Position numbers and translations under genes: made by a program. From Dendrolimus kikuchii (Eukaryota; Arthropoda; Insecta; Lepidoptera; Lasiocampidae): 64,000 nt of DNA. The notes under the pieces were generated by a model, which was not told where the DNA came from, searched no databases, and saw nothing but the letters and a program-made list of their open reading frames with translations. Of this stretch, positions 54,786 through 64,000 are shown one piece after another. The number at the start of each line of letters is the position of its first letter. Position 1 is the stretch's first letter. The DNA lies in assembly GCA_019925095.2 (NCBI GenBank), contig CM034412.1, positions 2,852,001 to 2,916,000 of the forward strand. Direction: 5' to 3'.

Positions 54786-55255
54786 GTTATGAGAAAACCG
54801 CGGTAAACATATTTTTAGATATCTTAACAATATGGATTATATAACTTATTATATAACTTTTTTGTGCTTCTAAAAAAATATCAAGCCTTATGTGTACATT
54901 AGCGCCTTGGGATACCATTTCTGCAAAAAAAAACTTGAAAGGTGTCAAGGGACACCCGGATGGAACGAAGCTCCTTTCGATTAATTAGTGAAGGAATTGT
55001 AATAAAATTTTATTTTTTTAAAGTTATAATAATATATTTTTATTCTTAACAAATATAATGTAATATAAACTTAATCAGTAGGCTCAATTTTAGTAATAAT
55101 TGGCTTGTGGTATCTGAAGTAGGGAACATATGTTTGGGATTCTATTTTTTATTATTTATTATGTACAAAAAAACCTGTATACACTCAACAAAAATAATCG
55201 TCGCGACACCACACTGTTCAATGCGGAATAGAAAGACGAAACGAAAATAACTGGC
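54786..55255. other. Unassigned stretch
   Basis: Nothing recognised. Confidence 0.35.
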
Positions 55256-55265
55256 TTGCTTTCTA

Positions 55266-55295
55266 TGAGAGAGAGAGAGAGAGAGAGAGACAGAG
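55266..55295. repeat. GA microsatellite
   Basis: (GA)n run. The open frame reading RERERDRE across it is an artefact. Confidence 0.85.
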
Positions 55296-55299
55296 AAAC

Positions 55300-55880
55300 A
55301 CGCGCACGCCGCACGGCTTACAACTATAGCAAAAAGTGTCGTTACAACTTTTGCTCTTCATTTTTTCCGTCTAGCCCCCTTTCGCAACGCGCAATAAGGA
55401 ACTTCGTTCCAAAAATGTCTATTACTGCAAGTGCAAATAGTAGGGCAGAATATATGACGTTGGTTTTCAATTGCATCCTGGGACGGACGGATATCTCACT
55501 ATTCTTTCTTTAACACACACATATATATAATGACATGTATTATGGAACGATTATCATTCCTTAATTCTGCTTGCATTTCCAAAACATAAATTATGTCGAT
55601 AAGCGAACTAGCCCATCACTAAATACAACAAACCAAATAATATAATTTATTCTAATTTTCTATTGAGATGTCACATCGATGGTTATATAAAAATGGTCCC
55701 AAAATACATTTGAATAGGTAATGATGTATACAGATAAATACACACAGATAAGAATGTTTCATTATTTATGGTTTATTCCTTTACTTACTCTTCATAAGCT
55801 ATGAGTGAATCAAATTTCATTACAAAAATCTTAAACATACATTGTATTCATATAGACATACAATGGCGTGGCTCTACCAT
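55300..55880. other. Unassigned stretch
   Basis: It contains a GGAACTTCGTTCC palindrome near 55400; otherwise nothing recognised. Confidence 0.35.
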
Positions 55881-55884
55881 GCTG

Positions 55885-56345
55885 ATATTATTATCTTGGC
55901 TAGTGGTCGCCTAGCTGTCGAAATTCGACCATAATTAATTTGAACATTATTAAGGTTTTGTTGTCAAAGACTATTACTTCTATAATCACAGATTTCGCCA
56001 AGGCTACACTGTTCATTTGACTTTAACAATAGACAAAAGAGTATATAGGTATATTTTTTTATTGCATGAGTTCAGCAGACAGGCAGACGGCCCACTTGAT
56101 GGAAAGCAATTACCATCGCCTATGGACATTTGCAACGCCAAAAGTGCTACAAATGCGCTGCTGCTCTCTTAAGGGAAACTGGAACATGGTCACTAATGCC
56201 GGAACACAACTCAAGGTTGTTATGGCGACAGACTTTAAACCAGGGGTGGTAGCCGTCCAGTCAGGTAAATACCCTACCACCTGGCGAGGTATACGCGTGT
56301 GTGTGTCAAATACATGATAGTGTGTGTAATGTTTTTTTTTATTGA
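55885..56345 (+). repeat. Unnamed repeat Q, split by an S insertion
   Basis: TCGAAATTCGACCATAATTA, TTCTATAATCACAGATTTCG and AGTGTGTGTAATG match the uninterrupted copy at 60870-61060. The S insertion occupies 56054-56286. Confidence 0.7.
56054..56286 (-). mobile_element. SINE-like element S, 5' truncated, with empty site
   Basis: Poly-T, TTGCATGAGTTCAGCAGACA to CCCTACCACCTGGCG. Direct repeat AGGTATA is at 56047-56053 and 56287-56293. Confidence 0.85.
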
Positions 56346-56386
56346 TATGCATTGTCTCGCAGGTTTAGTCTTATAGTCTTATATGA

Positions 56387-56640
56387 CGGCCTCTGTGGTT
56401 GAGCGGGCTAAGCCTTTACCGGCCTACCTCACGGCAACGCAATGGCTCCGGGTTCGATTCCTGGTATAGTAAATTTCGGAAACGTATTTTCTCCATTATT
56501 TACTATGGTCTGGGTGTCTGGGATCGGCCTCAGAGTAGACCATTATATATTACCTATAACACAAGCGTAACTTGCTTAATTTGGGGATATACAATATGTG
56601 TCTTTGTCTGCCGATTATTTATTTATTTATTTATTTATAG
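56387..56640 (+). mobile_element. tRNA-derived SINE (family 1), complete
   Basis: A-box TGGTTGAGCGG at 56396-56406 and B-box GGTTCGATTCC at 56451-56461, spaced like a leucine/serine-type tRNA. A tRNA-unrelated body (GTATAGTAAATTTCGGAAAC) follows, then a 3' end TTTGTCTGCCGATTATTTA with an (ATTT)n tail. It is the best copy of the family in this window. Confidence 0.82.
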
Positions 56641-56644
56641 ATTT

Positions 56645-56979
56645 ATGTGTTTATCTCTTCTTAGTGTCGCTTTACGTTTCATCGAGTTTCAAATCACAAC
56701 GACTCTAAAGAAGTTTCACTTTAAAAAATATACGCTACCGCGTCTATTTCCCATAGCGGTAGGCAAATACTATGAATCTTTACTTGCTACTATCCTCACT
56801 AATACTGACCGCTTCATTTAATTTCATTAATCTCTTTATACGCGTACAAGCACCCTTATTTAAAGTGCTTCTTATCTGAACATTCTTTAATAAGTCTGCG
56901 ATTTGATCATGGCGTGTGTGTCGCAACTACCTTTCTGTTCTTAATAAGTGTATTATCATTAGTAGTTTTCATCTATGCT
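56645..56979. other. Unassigned stretch
   Basis: Nothing recognised. Confidence 0.35.
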
Positions 56980-56991
56980 AAAAACCTAATA

Positions 56992-57345
56992 GAGAACCTA
57001 AACACCTCTGAAAGAGAGTGTCGGGGTGAAGGTAAGGAAAGGAATGCTCCGGTGGTTCGGGCATGTGGAAAGAATGCATGATGAAAGAATGACTAAACAG
57101 ATATACAATGCAAATGTGGATGGATGCAGAAGTCGTGGAAGGCCACGACACACCTTCCATGATCAAATTGATCGTGTACTAGCGGAGGGTGATGTCAGGA
57201 GCCTTAAGAACACACGAGTGTGCATGACAAGAGTTATGAATGTCAAAGAAGCAAGTGAGGTGTGTAAGAATGGGCCTAAATGGCGCTCTGTTGTTCGTGC
57301 CTACCCCGCAAGGGAACTGGCGTGAAGTTATGTATGTATGTATGT
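56992..57345 (+). mobile_element. RTE-like LINE 3' fragment
   Basis: It encodes ERVSG-frame remnant then GMLRWFGHVERM to YPARELA; (TATG)n tail. A perfect 12-bp duplication AAAAACCTAATA is at 56980-56991 and 57346-57357. About 18 bp of filler lies at the 5' junction. Confidence 0.88.
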
Positions 57346-57470
57346 AAAAACCTAATACAAAAAGTATAAAAAAACGTCTCAGGACGCCCGACAAAAGTTA
57401 TAACAGCTGAACTATTTTATATTGAAATTGTTTAACTTGAGAAAAGCTTAGGTTATTACTTAAATTTTAT

Positions 57471-57820
57471 ACATACATACATAACTTCACGCCAGTACCC
57501 TTGCGGGGTAGGCACGAACAATAGAGCGCCATTTAGGCTTATTCTTACACACCTCACTTGCTTCTCTGACATTCATAACTCTTGTCATGCACGCTCGTCT
57601 GTTCTTAAGGCTCCTGACATCACCCTCTGCTAGTACACGATCAATTTGATCATGGAAGGTGTGTCGTGGCCTTCCACGACGTCTGCATCCATCCAATTTT
57701 GCATTGTATATCTGTTTAGTCATTCTTTCATCATGCATTCTTTCCACATGCCCGAACCACCGGAGCATTCCTTTCCTTACCTTCACCCCGACACTCTCTT
57801 TCTTTCTCTTTCTTCTCGAC
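57471..57820 (-). mobile_element. RTE-like LINE 3' fragment
   Basis: The minus-strand frame runs from KESVGVKVRKGMLRWFGHVE to the C-terminus. A perfect 13-bp duplication ACTTAAATTTTAT is at 57458-57470 and 57821-57833. It lies only 100 bp from, and inverted to, the previous copy. Confidence 0.9.
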
Positions 57821-57834
57821 ACTTAAATTTTATG

Positions 57835-58530
57835 TATATTAATATGATAATGTAAGGAAGGGTTATTTATTAATAAAATCTTTTATTGATTATAAAATAT
57901 ATTTTATTCTTAGTTACAATTCTTGAATATGTACATTAGAATTTTGTGTATATTATTAGTATCATTATTTAATCTAATCACCGAAATACGGCTAGCGCTG
58001 TGGTTTAGAGTGAGAGAGAAGGAGCCTGCCTACCGCTGCCGTATGCGTGAGAGAAAGGGAAGCCAGACAGACTGGCGCCGTAACGCGTTACGTAACGAAG
58101 CGGTTTACCCTCCCAAAAGAAGTTATCACTTAAATAAAAATCGTATAACGTGTACTTGTACTACATAATTCAATTTCGTTTTGTAACCAAAATAAAAAAA
58201 ACAACAAAGTGACCGTAACAAATTCTCAACGGAACAATACAGTGAAATGGTTTCTATATTGTTATAATTGAAATCGACACTCGAAGTCAATAAGCTAACA
58301 ATGCAGACGGACAGACAAAAAAAATATATGTAGAGGGTGTGCCGAACAAAAAGGACATCTGCGGGATTCCTATTGTATATACGCACGGTTGATGGGCAAC
58401 TACACACACCGCCAAAATTCGCGGAGCGCTAGTAAGAATCGAAAAAAATTCAAAAATATTGCAATTTTATGTTAAAAAAACTGGCTGATTAAAAAATGAA
58501 AATTAAAAGCTGATTATTATGTTTACATAG
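57835..58530. other. Unassigned stretch
   Basis: 57995-58110 is GC-richer (GAGAGAAGGAGCCTGCC, GCGTTACGTAACG) and may be a repeat; nothing was identified. Confidence 0.35.
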
Positions 58531-58534
58531 TGTT

Positions 58535-58863
58535 GGTCGAAGGTCTCGCCATGCCAACCTCAACGACATCATCCGCCGGGCTTTTGTCAGCGTCGGCGTA
58601 CCGGCCGGCTGGATGGTATGTCACTCATTTCTTTGAAGATCGGCCGGCCGCTTGTTTGGGACGCGACAAGTGTAGACACTTTAGCGCCGTCGCATCTTCC
58701 AATGACTGAGTTAGAGTCTGGCAAGGCTGCTTTAAAAGCTGAAGCTCTCAAACGGCGCAAATATGGAACCTTAGGAAGGGGTTACATATTTGTGCCGTTT
58801 GGAGTTAAAACATTAGGTCCGTGGGGTTCATTATTACGCAACCTTTCACTTTACCATTGCTAA
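58535..58863 (+). pseudogene. Transposon-derived endonuclease-like fragment, frameshifted
   Basis: The first frame (58535-58605) reads RHANLNDIIRRAFVSVGVPA. After a frameshift, the second (to TAA 58861-58863) reads DGMSLISLKIGRPLVWDATS, then VDTLAPSHLP, EALKRRKYG and YIFVPFGVKTLGPWG. This pattern (PDG...W..GR.LVWD.T) recalls C-terminal regions of some invertebrate retroelement proteins, and the PDG / WDxT spacing suggests a restriction-like nuclease fold; that fold assignment is inference. The proline before DG is lost at the frameshift. No start and no neighbouring RT domain are present. Confidence 0.5.
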
Positions 58864-58869
58864 AATACC

Positions 58870-59148
58870 AATGTTATGGTGTATGAACAACCACCTGCCA
58901 ATGGTAGATAAAAATTTACACTACTTATATGAAGCGTACGTCAAAGTTAAAACAGTAAATTAATAAATAGTTAAGATATAGAAACTGGCTATACGTCTGC
59001 TTTGTCCATTTATTTCTTACTATCTAAATTAGTGACCGTAAAAATCGCTTTATAATTATCGAGTTCCGCCAAATACAGTCTAATTAAAACGATTAATTGA
59101 GATATGTATAAGTTAATTATTATGATATATGATAATTATATAATGTAC
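58870..59148. other. Unassigned stretch
   Basis: Nothing recognised. Confidence 0.35.
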
Positions 59149-59149
59149 T

Positions 59150-59760
59150 AGGTTATGATCGCGACTTCATCCACGTTTGACGTGGGAAATTCCCGCGGGA
59201 TTCCCGGGGCCCCAAATATAGCATACATACATACATAACTTCACGCCAGTTCCCTTGCGGGGTAGGAACGAACAACAGAGTGCCATTTAGGCTTATTCTT
59301 ACACACCTCACTTGCCTCTTTGACATTCATAACTCTTGTCATGCAAGCTCGTCTGTTCTTAAGGCTCCTGACATCACCTTCTGCTAGTACACGATCAATT
59401 TGATCATGGAAGGTGTGTCGTGGCCTTCCACGACTTCTGCATTCACCCACTTTTGCATTGTATATCTGTTTAGTCATTCTTTCCACATGCCCGAACCACC
59501 GGAGCATTCCTTTCTTTAACTTCACCACGACACTCTTTCAGACCAACTCTCTTTCTTACTTCGGTATTACGAACGCGGTCCGCGAGCGTCACTCCGCAGA
59601 TTTTGCGCAGTGCTCGCATCTCGACCGCGAAATATAGCAACATTAAAAAAAATAATTAAGCTATCGTTTTAGTGATTTTTATGCACCCGAACAACTTCAA
59701 ACCGCACCCGGGAAAATTTCCGCGGGATTTCCGAGATATAATGTATCACACATTTCACTA
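59150..59760 (-). mobile_element. Repeat related to 36290-36510, split by RTE
   Basis: GATCGCGACTTCATCCACGT and GGGAAATTCCCGCGGGATTC to the left, AGCTATCGTTTTAGTGATTT and CGGGAAAATTTCCGCGGG to the right of the RTE insertion at 59224-59629. Confidence 0.5.
59224..59629 (-). mobile_element. RTE-like LINE 3' fragment
   Basis: Minus strand: a remnant of RALRKICGVTLADRVRNTEV, a small deletion, then GMLRWFGHVERM (lacking MHDER) to YPARELA. A perfect 10-bp duplication AAATATAGCA is at 59214-59223 and 59630-59639. Confidence 0.9.
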
Positions 59761-60868
59761 CATAACATTTGCTATCGATCAGTGAAAATATCGCATTGGA
59801 ATTCGATTTTTTTTCATTCTAGCCATTTTAATTCATTCCCAGAAAAAATCCCAGAAGATTTATTAAATAAATTTTAAATTCAAGCTTCAAATGAAAATAT
59901 TTTAATGTTAGCAAAGTGTACAACAAAAAGAAGATATAAAGATATTTTTTATATGTGCTCAAACAGTAATAGAATGTTAAAGGTGCAACCTCATTTCGCG
60001 TACGAGTTACACGATCAAGCAATAATTTGCAAGCAATTGAGCATAAACTACCCCTGAAATCTTGCCCTATTTTAAACAACACCAGTCATCCATTCACACC
60101 GTTGAGAACACAATAGGTGTTTTTATTGACTCCACAATCTATTCAGTTTTTTTTCATTTAAAGTGATAAGTACTAATATATTACAAAGTGTTTTGACGAA
60201 ATTGTAATTACTTCTACATTAGATGGATACTTCTACAAATTTTCTTTTTGTTCCCACTTACATAGAATTTTTTATATCACTGGATAGGTCTCTTCAAGGC
60301 CTTTCCAGGGACAACTAGTTGGCCCAGATTGTGAAAGGTTCACCGGTTTTCTGGGATTTTCCCCAGAAAATTCGGTTTTCATTTGAAATTTCCAGTTTTT
60401 TCTATTGACACCCCCCTCTTTCTTAGCATCTCGTCGGATAGTGCTCATCGAGAGCTATCCATCTATACTACTCACGTCTCCGTGCGCTTTAATAGCGACT
60501 TCAATAATCGTACTCAAAACTTCCATTTTTTCATAAACTCCGGTTTTCCGCCCCTAAATCCCGATTCTTCAAGGGCGTCTCCTGGTCTGCGACCACCATA
60601 TTATAGGACTCTTCAACACCTACAGTTTGGTGTACGCCACGTCTCGATCCGACCCAAATTCGGCCTGTTATTCGTAAAAAAACAGACGGATTTGGGGAAA
60701 ATTCGTATTAGTATGGACATGCTTAAGCTAAAAGCTACTTTCTTTCTTTTTTAAAGGATATTAGGTATTCCAATCTCTATGTAAGGCATATACAGTTAAT
60801 TTTCTGTCAAAAAGTTAAAAAAAATTCTAACTTATTATTTTAGTTGAAATTTAACTTTCAAACATTAA
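59761..60868. other. Unassigned stretch with a 123-codon open frame
   Basis: 60383-60754 is open on the plus strand but has no familiar motif, signal peptide or membrane segment, and its context is repeat-derived. I do not call it a gene. Confidence 0.35.
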
Positions 60869-60869
60869 T

Positions 60870-61060
60870 TTGCACTAGTGGTCGTCCGTGATCGAAATTC
60901 GACCATAATAATTAATGTCAAAGACTATACTTCTATAATCATAGATTTCGCCAAAGCTACACTGTTAATTTGACTTGAACAATTAACAAAAGAGTATTTA
61001 TGCGTGTTTTTGTCAAATAAATTGTAGTGTGTGTAATGTTTTTTTTATTGATTTAATGTA
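60870..61060 (+). repeat. Unnamed repeat Q, uninterrupted copy
   Basis: TCGAAATTCGACCATAATAA to TAGTGTGTGTAATGTTTTTT; paralogue and empty site of 55885-56345. Confidence 0.7.
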
Positions 61061-61064
61061 TTTT

Positions 61065-62097
61065 TATGCATAATAAAAAAAAAAATAGCTTTCGTCCCTT
61101 CTTCTCTATATAAATTATAAGTGTGTGAAATTTCATACTCCTCCGTCTGCGCAATTTTCGTAAAAAGGGGTACAAAGTTTTTGCTTCACGTATATAGATT
61201 TCTACGTATTACCTATCATGGTTCATGCTATTTGATCACAAAGACCACTATTAATACTATGATTGTAGATCCACATAAAAGTAAACAAATGAGGAAAATC
61301 AATATACGTATATTATTGTTAATAAATTCGGTCTAGGTTCAGGTAAGAAAATAGCGTTGTCCCAAGCAGCAATTAGCAAAATAAATGCTAATTGCGTTGG
61401 AGCCATTACCTTGCAAGAAAGAAAGACAGACTTCTTCATATATAATTATATTCTGTTTGTTATACTATTTAAATGTACATATTATGCATACATATTAGTT
61501 TTGTAATGTGTTATTTCCCAAAAATACATGTATCTTTAGACGTAATAATTTATTAAAAACCTCGTTACGTGTCTGTGTAAATGCGTCCTCGTTTATTACG
61601 TTAGTGAACAAATGTTTGCATTTAATCATTGTGTGACAGGGGGCCGTGCCGTGGCCAATTTCACGAATATCGGCTTAGTCATTTAACGGCTTTTAAGAAC
61701 TCGGTCTTGTCAAAGCTGATACCTTTTCGGATGACTTTTTGTCGCTAATCCGTGACTAATGTGACTTAATTGTTTTTGAATGAAAAGTGGGGAAAACCTG
61801 TGTGTTTTATAATTAGCATTTATAATCATCATTTACCTCAGTTTAAACAAATTAAAACTAAATAATATATCTATATTAATAATATGTACAACTTAATTAA
61901 TAAACCAAAAAAGTTAGGAATAGTAAATGAGTCCCAATTCACCGTTAGTTAGGAACGTTCCCGAAAGGCTGGTTACGTTACCACGTAGTATGGCCAGGCG
62001 TGTGCGTATTTAATTTAGTCGCTTATCGCTTATAAATTATTGAAAACTACTCTAAACAAAACAGGCGCTAATGACTAAATAAATAATAATATATATA
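61065..62097. other. AT-rich unassigned stretch
   Basis: No gene or known repeat. A short piece near 62056 resembles 1855-1895. Confidence 0.35.
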
Positions 62098-62098
62098 A

Positions 62099-62662
62099 CT
62101 AGCGGCCCCGGCAGACGTTGTCCTGCCTTTAAAAAATAAAATTCTAGAACCCGATCCCAGAGCCACGTACCGGTTCTAATTGCGAATCTAAACCATCCGG
62201 GTACCCACTCAGACACACAAAAACAAAATCACCAAAATCGCTCCAGGTGATTAGGAAGACTCCAAAACCCGATCTCAGCCCCACCTACCGTTTCTAATTG
62301 TGAATCTAAAAGAGTAATATAATTTTTTTTATTCTAAGTCATGACAAAATAAGATTAAAAATCTTGCCAAAAAATTAAAGTTTATAATTAACAAATAAAA
62401 AATAGGGGTTAATTGTAGAGGGGTGAAAATTTAGGGTTGTATGTATTTTTTAATGCTGTATCCTAAAAAAATTAAAAATTTATCTAAAAATAAATATAAA
62501 AAAATTAGGGGTGGACAACCCTTAACATTTAGGGGGATGAAAAATAGACGTTGTCTGATTCTCAGACTTACCCAATATGCACACAAAATTTCATGAGAAT
62601 CGGTCAAGCCGTTTCGGAGGCGTATGGTAACTAACACTGACACGAGAATTTTATATATAAGA
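62099..62662 (-). mobile_element. Helitron-like non-autonomous element (564 bp)
   Basis: Minus strand: TC start (62662-62661) TCTTATATATAAAATTCTCG, end GGCAGGACAACGTCTGCCGG plus GGCCGCTAG (CTAG 62102-62099) before T. The GGCAG / CTGCC hairpin sits about 8 bases from CTAG. A block near the 3' end is duplicated (GATCCCAG and GATCTCAG copies). Confidence 0.72.
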
Positions 62663-62663
62663 T

Positions 62664-62850
62664 AATCGGCAGACAAACATATATTGTATATCCCTAAATT
62701 AAGCAAGTTACTCTTGCGTTATGGGTAATATACAACAGACCGCCCTGGGATCCATACCAGACTCCTAGACCATAGTAAACAACGGAGAAAATTCGATTCC
62801 GAAATTCACTTTTCCATACCAGGAATCGAACCCGGAGCCTCTGCATTGCG
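62664..62850 (-). mobile_element. tRNA-derived SINE (family 1), 5' truncated
   Basis: Minus strand: B-box GGTTCGATTCC (62832-62822), body, 3' end CTGCCGATTA touching the Helitron-like TC end. Confidence 0.7.
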
Positions 62851-62879
62851 TCGATAAAACGTAGTTTTAATTACACATA

Positions 62880-63132
62880 TATTTTTTCATAAATCTCGAA
62901 AGCTCCGCACTATCTCTGAACTCGGCAGAAGGTTATCGGACTCCTCCGCCGTATACCTGGACGGTTACCTCCTGGATATGAGCGGGAGCGTCGAGCCATA
63001 GCTCCACCTTTGCGCAGAGGAAGACTCTGACGCTGGGTTGGCTTGCGTCGTGAGCAGAAGCCGCGGGCGAAACCCAATGGAGGGTCGCTTGGTGAGGGAG
63101 CGGGGTTGTTACCCGCTTCACACTCTCGCACT
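62880..63132. other. GC-rich block used as R1-like target
   Basis: A GC-rich sequence of unknown origin that continues at 63399-63425 after the R1-like insertion. Confidence 0.4.
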
Positions 63133-63398
63133 TTTTTTTTTTAAGGCGGGGCAATGCTATTTACGCACAATACTGGGTCCTTTGCAAGGGATTAGACCAT
63201 AGTTGATCATGAAGGCTTTCCCCTTTAATAAGGGGCAAGCCAGACAATAATCAAGCCAGCATGTGTGGAGACTCAGAGAAGTTGCACGGACAACAGCTAC
63301 TATCCACTAAAACCACCCTCCTCCCATGTGCCCCGCGCTTTTTATGTAGGAAAGGCTGAGACTTAGAACGTAGTTACGCTCAGTCCGATCCAGCGCAG
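63133..63398 (-). mobile_element. R1-clade LINE 3' UTR insertion with 14-bp target duplication
   Basis: Minus strand: AGCGTAACTACGTTCTAAGT, GCGCGGGGCACATGGGAGGA, GAGTCTCCACACATGCTGG, GTCTAATCCCTTGCAAAGGA and poly-A. A perfect 14-bp direct repeat CACACTCTCGCACT flanks it (63119-63132 and 63399-63412). Only the 3' UTR is present. Confidence 0.85.
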
Positions 63399-63489
63399 CA
63401 CACTCTCGCACTGCAGTGACAATGGGTGAGGCTTTCTACGTCACGTGAATGGAATAATTTATTGCTACATAATTATCAAGGTTTTTTTA

Positions 63490-63700
63490 TTTATTTATTT
63501 AATCGGCAGACAAACACACATATTGTATATCCCCAAATTAAGCAAGTCACGCCTGTGTTATGGGTAGTATACAACGGACTATTGTGGGGCCAATCCCAGA
63601 CACCCAGATCATAGTAAATAATGGCGAAAATACGTTTCCGAAATTTACTATACCAGGAATCGAACCCGGAACCTCTGCGTTGCAGTGAGGTAGGCCGGCA
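63490..63700 (-). mobile_element. tRNA-derived SINE (family 1), 5' truncated
   Basis: (ATTT)n tail, CGGCAGACAAACACACATAT, B-box GGTTCGATTCC (63666-63656); it breaks off at GGCCGGCA where the mariner sequence starts. Confidence 0.75.
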
Positions 63701-64000
63701 ATTCTTTATTACGATGTAATGAAACCGAATCATTTTTGAAAAAGCTGATAACTGGTGATGAAAAGTGGATCACGTACGACAAGAACGTGCGAAAAAGGTC
63801 GTGGTCAAAGGCCGGTCAGGCTTCACAGACTGTGGCAAAACCCGGGTTAACTCGCAACAAGTTGATGCTGTGTGTACGGTGGGATTGGAAGGGCATCATT
63901 CATTATGAGCTGTTGCCGCCAGGCAGGACCATCGATTCTGAACTGTACTGCGAACAACTGACGAGATTAAAGCAAAAAGTTGAGAGAAAGCGGCCGGAAT
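63701..64000 (+). mobile_element. mariner transposase, central part, open to window end
   Basis: One frame with no stop across about 98 codons. It reads ETESFLKKLITGDEKWITYD, where the GDEKW aspartate (63757-63759) is the first residue of the mariner DD34D triad. It continues with SKAGQ, NKLMLCVRWDWKGIIHYELL, PPGRTIDSELYCEQL and a KRPE near the edge. The second and third catalytic aspartates lie beyond the window. The N-terminal half is missing: the sequence starts abruptly after a truncated SINE. The CVRWD arginine replaces the usual tryptophan. Confidence 0.85.

Noticed and set aside
56396..56461. tRNA gene (A- and B-box present)
   Set aside because: No intact cloverleaf, and the same unit with a long tRNA-unrelated body and tail recurs five times, so it is a SINE.
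60383..60754. 123-codon open frame as a possible host gene
   Set aside because: No motif, splice or codon signal was recognised and the setting is intergenic and repeat-rich.

Overview
This window looks like nuclear DNA from an insect, most likely a moth or butterfly. It is AT-rich and intron/intergenic in character, with no bacterial gene organisation, and it is packed with fragments of eukaryotic transposable elements: RTE-like, R1-like and CR1/Jockey-like LINEs, mariner and pogo/Tigger-like DNA transposons, Helitron-like elements and tRNA-derived SINEs. The 3' tails of several families resemble repeats I recall from lepidopteran genomes. I found no host protein-coding gene, rRNA or functional tRNA gene. 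Every protein-like stretch I recognise is a broken transposon piece.

Layout. 1-9.7 kb: a LINE 3' end, a 28-bp minisatellite split by a SINE-like insertion, a pogo/Tigger-like element split by an R1-like LINE, two SINE families and the first RTE copy. 9.7-16 kb: SINE-like copies, a decayed RTE-like LINE, CR1/Jockey-like fragments and a foldback MITE broken by an RTE insertion. 16-21 kb: two LTR/promoter-like GC-rich segments, a Helitron-like element, and an AT palindrome hit by a very short RTE insertion next to a LINE. 22-31 kb: a Helitron-like element with an internal 12-bp minisatellite, a run of SINE-like insertions, two RTE insertions with perfect 13-bp target duplications, a TIR element and a 56-bp palindrome. 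31-42 kb: sparse repeats, a TIR element (here called P), and one SINE-like copy inserted into an older copy of itself. 42-51 kb: the longest RTE reading frame (224 codons), a mariner 5' half, a head-to-head Helitron-like pair, a 195/203-bp satellite and a Helitron-like element inside a LINE tail. 51-64 kb: more RTE insertions with clean target duplications, an R1-like insertion with a 14-bp target duplication, and a second mariner copy running off the end.

The main value of the window is its nested insertion history. Within it I count about 19 copies of one roughly 315-bp SINE-like element (here called S), 12 of the RTE-like LINE and 17 Helitron-like pieces. Several have paralogous empty sites inside the same window. 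Names such as S, P, G, LINE-A, LINE-B and LINE-C are labels used only in this answer. Family assignments rest on motifs and end structures seen by eye; no database search was run.
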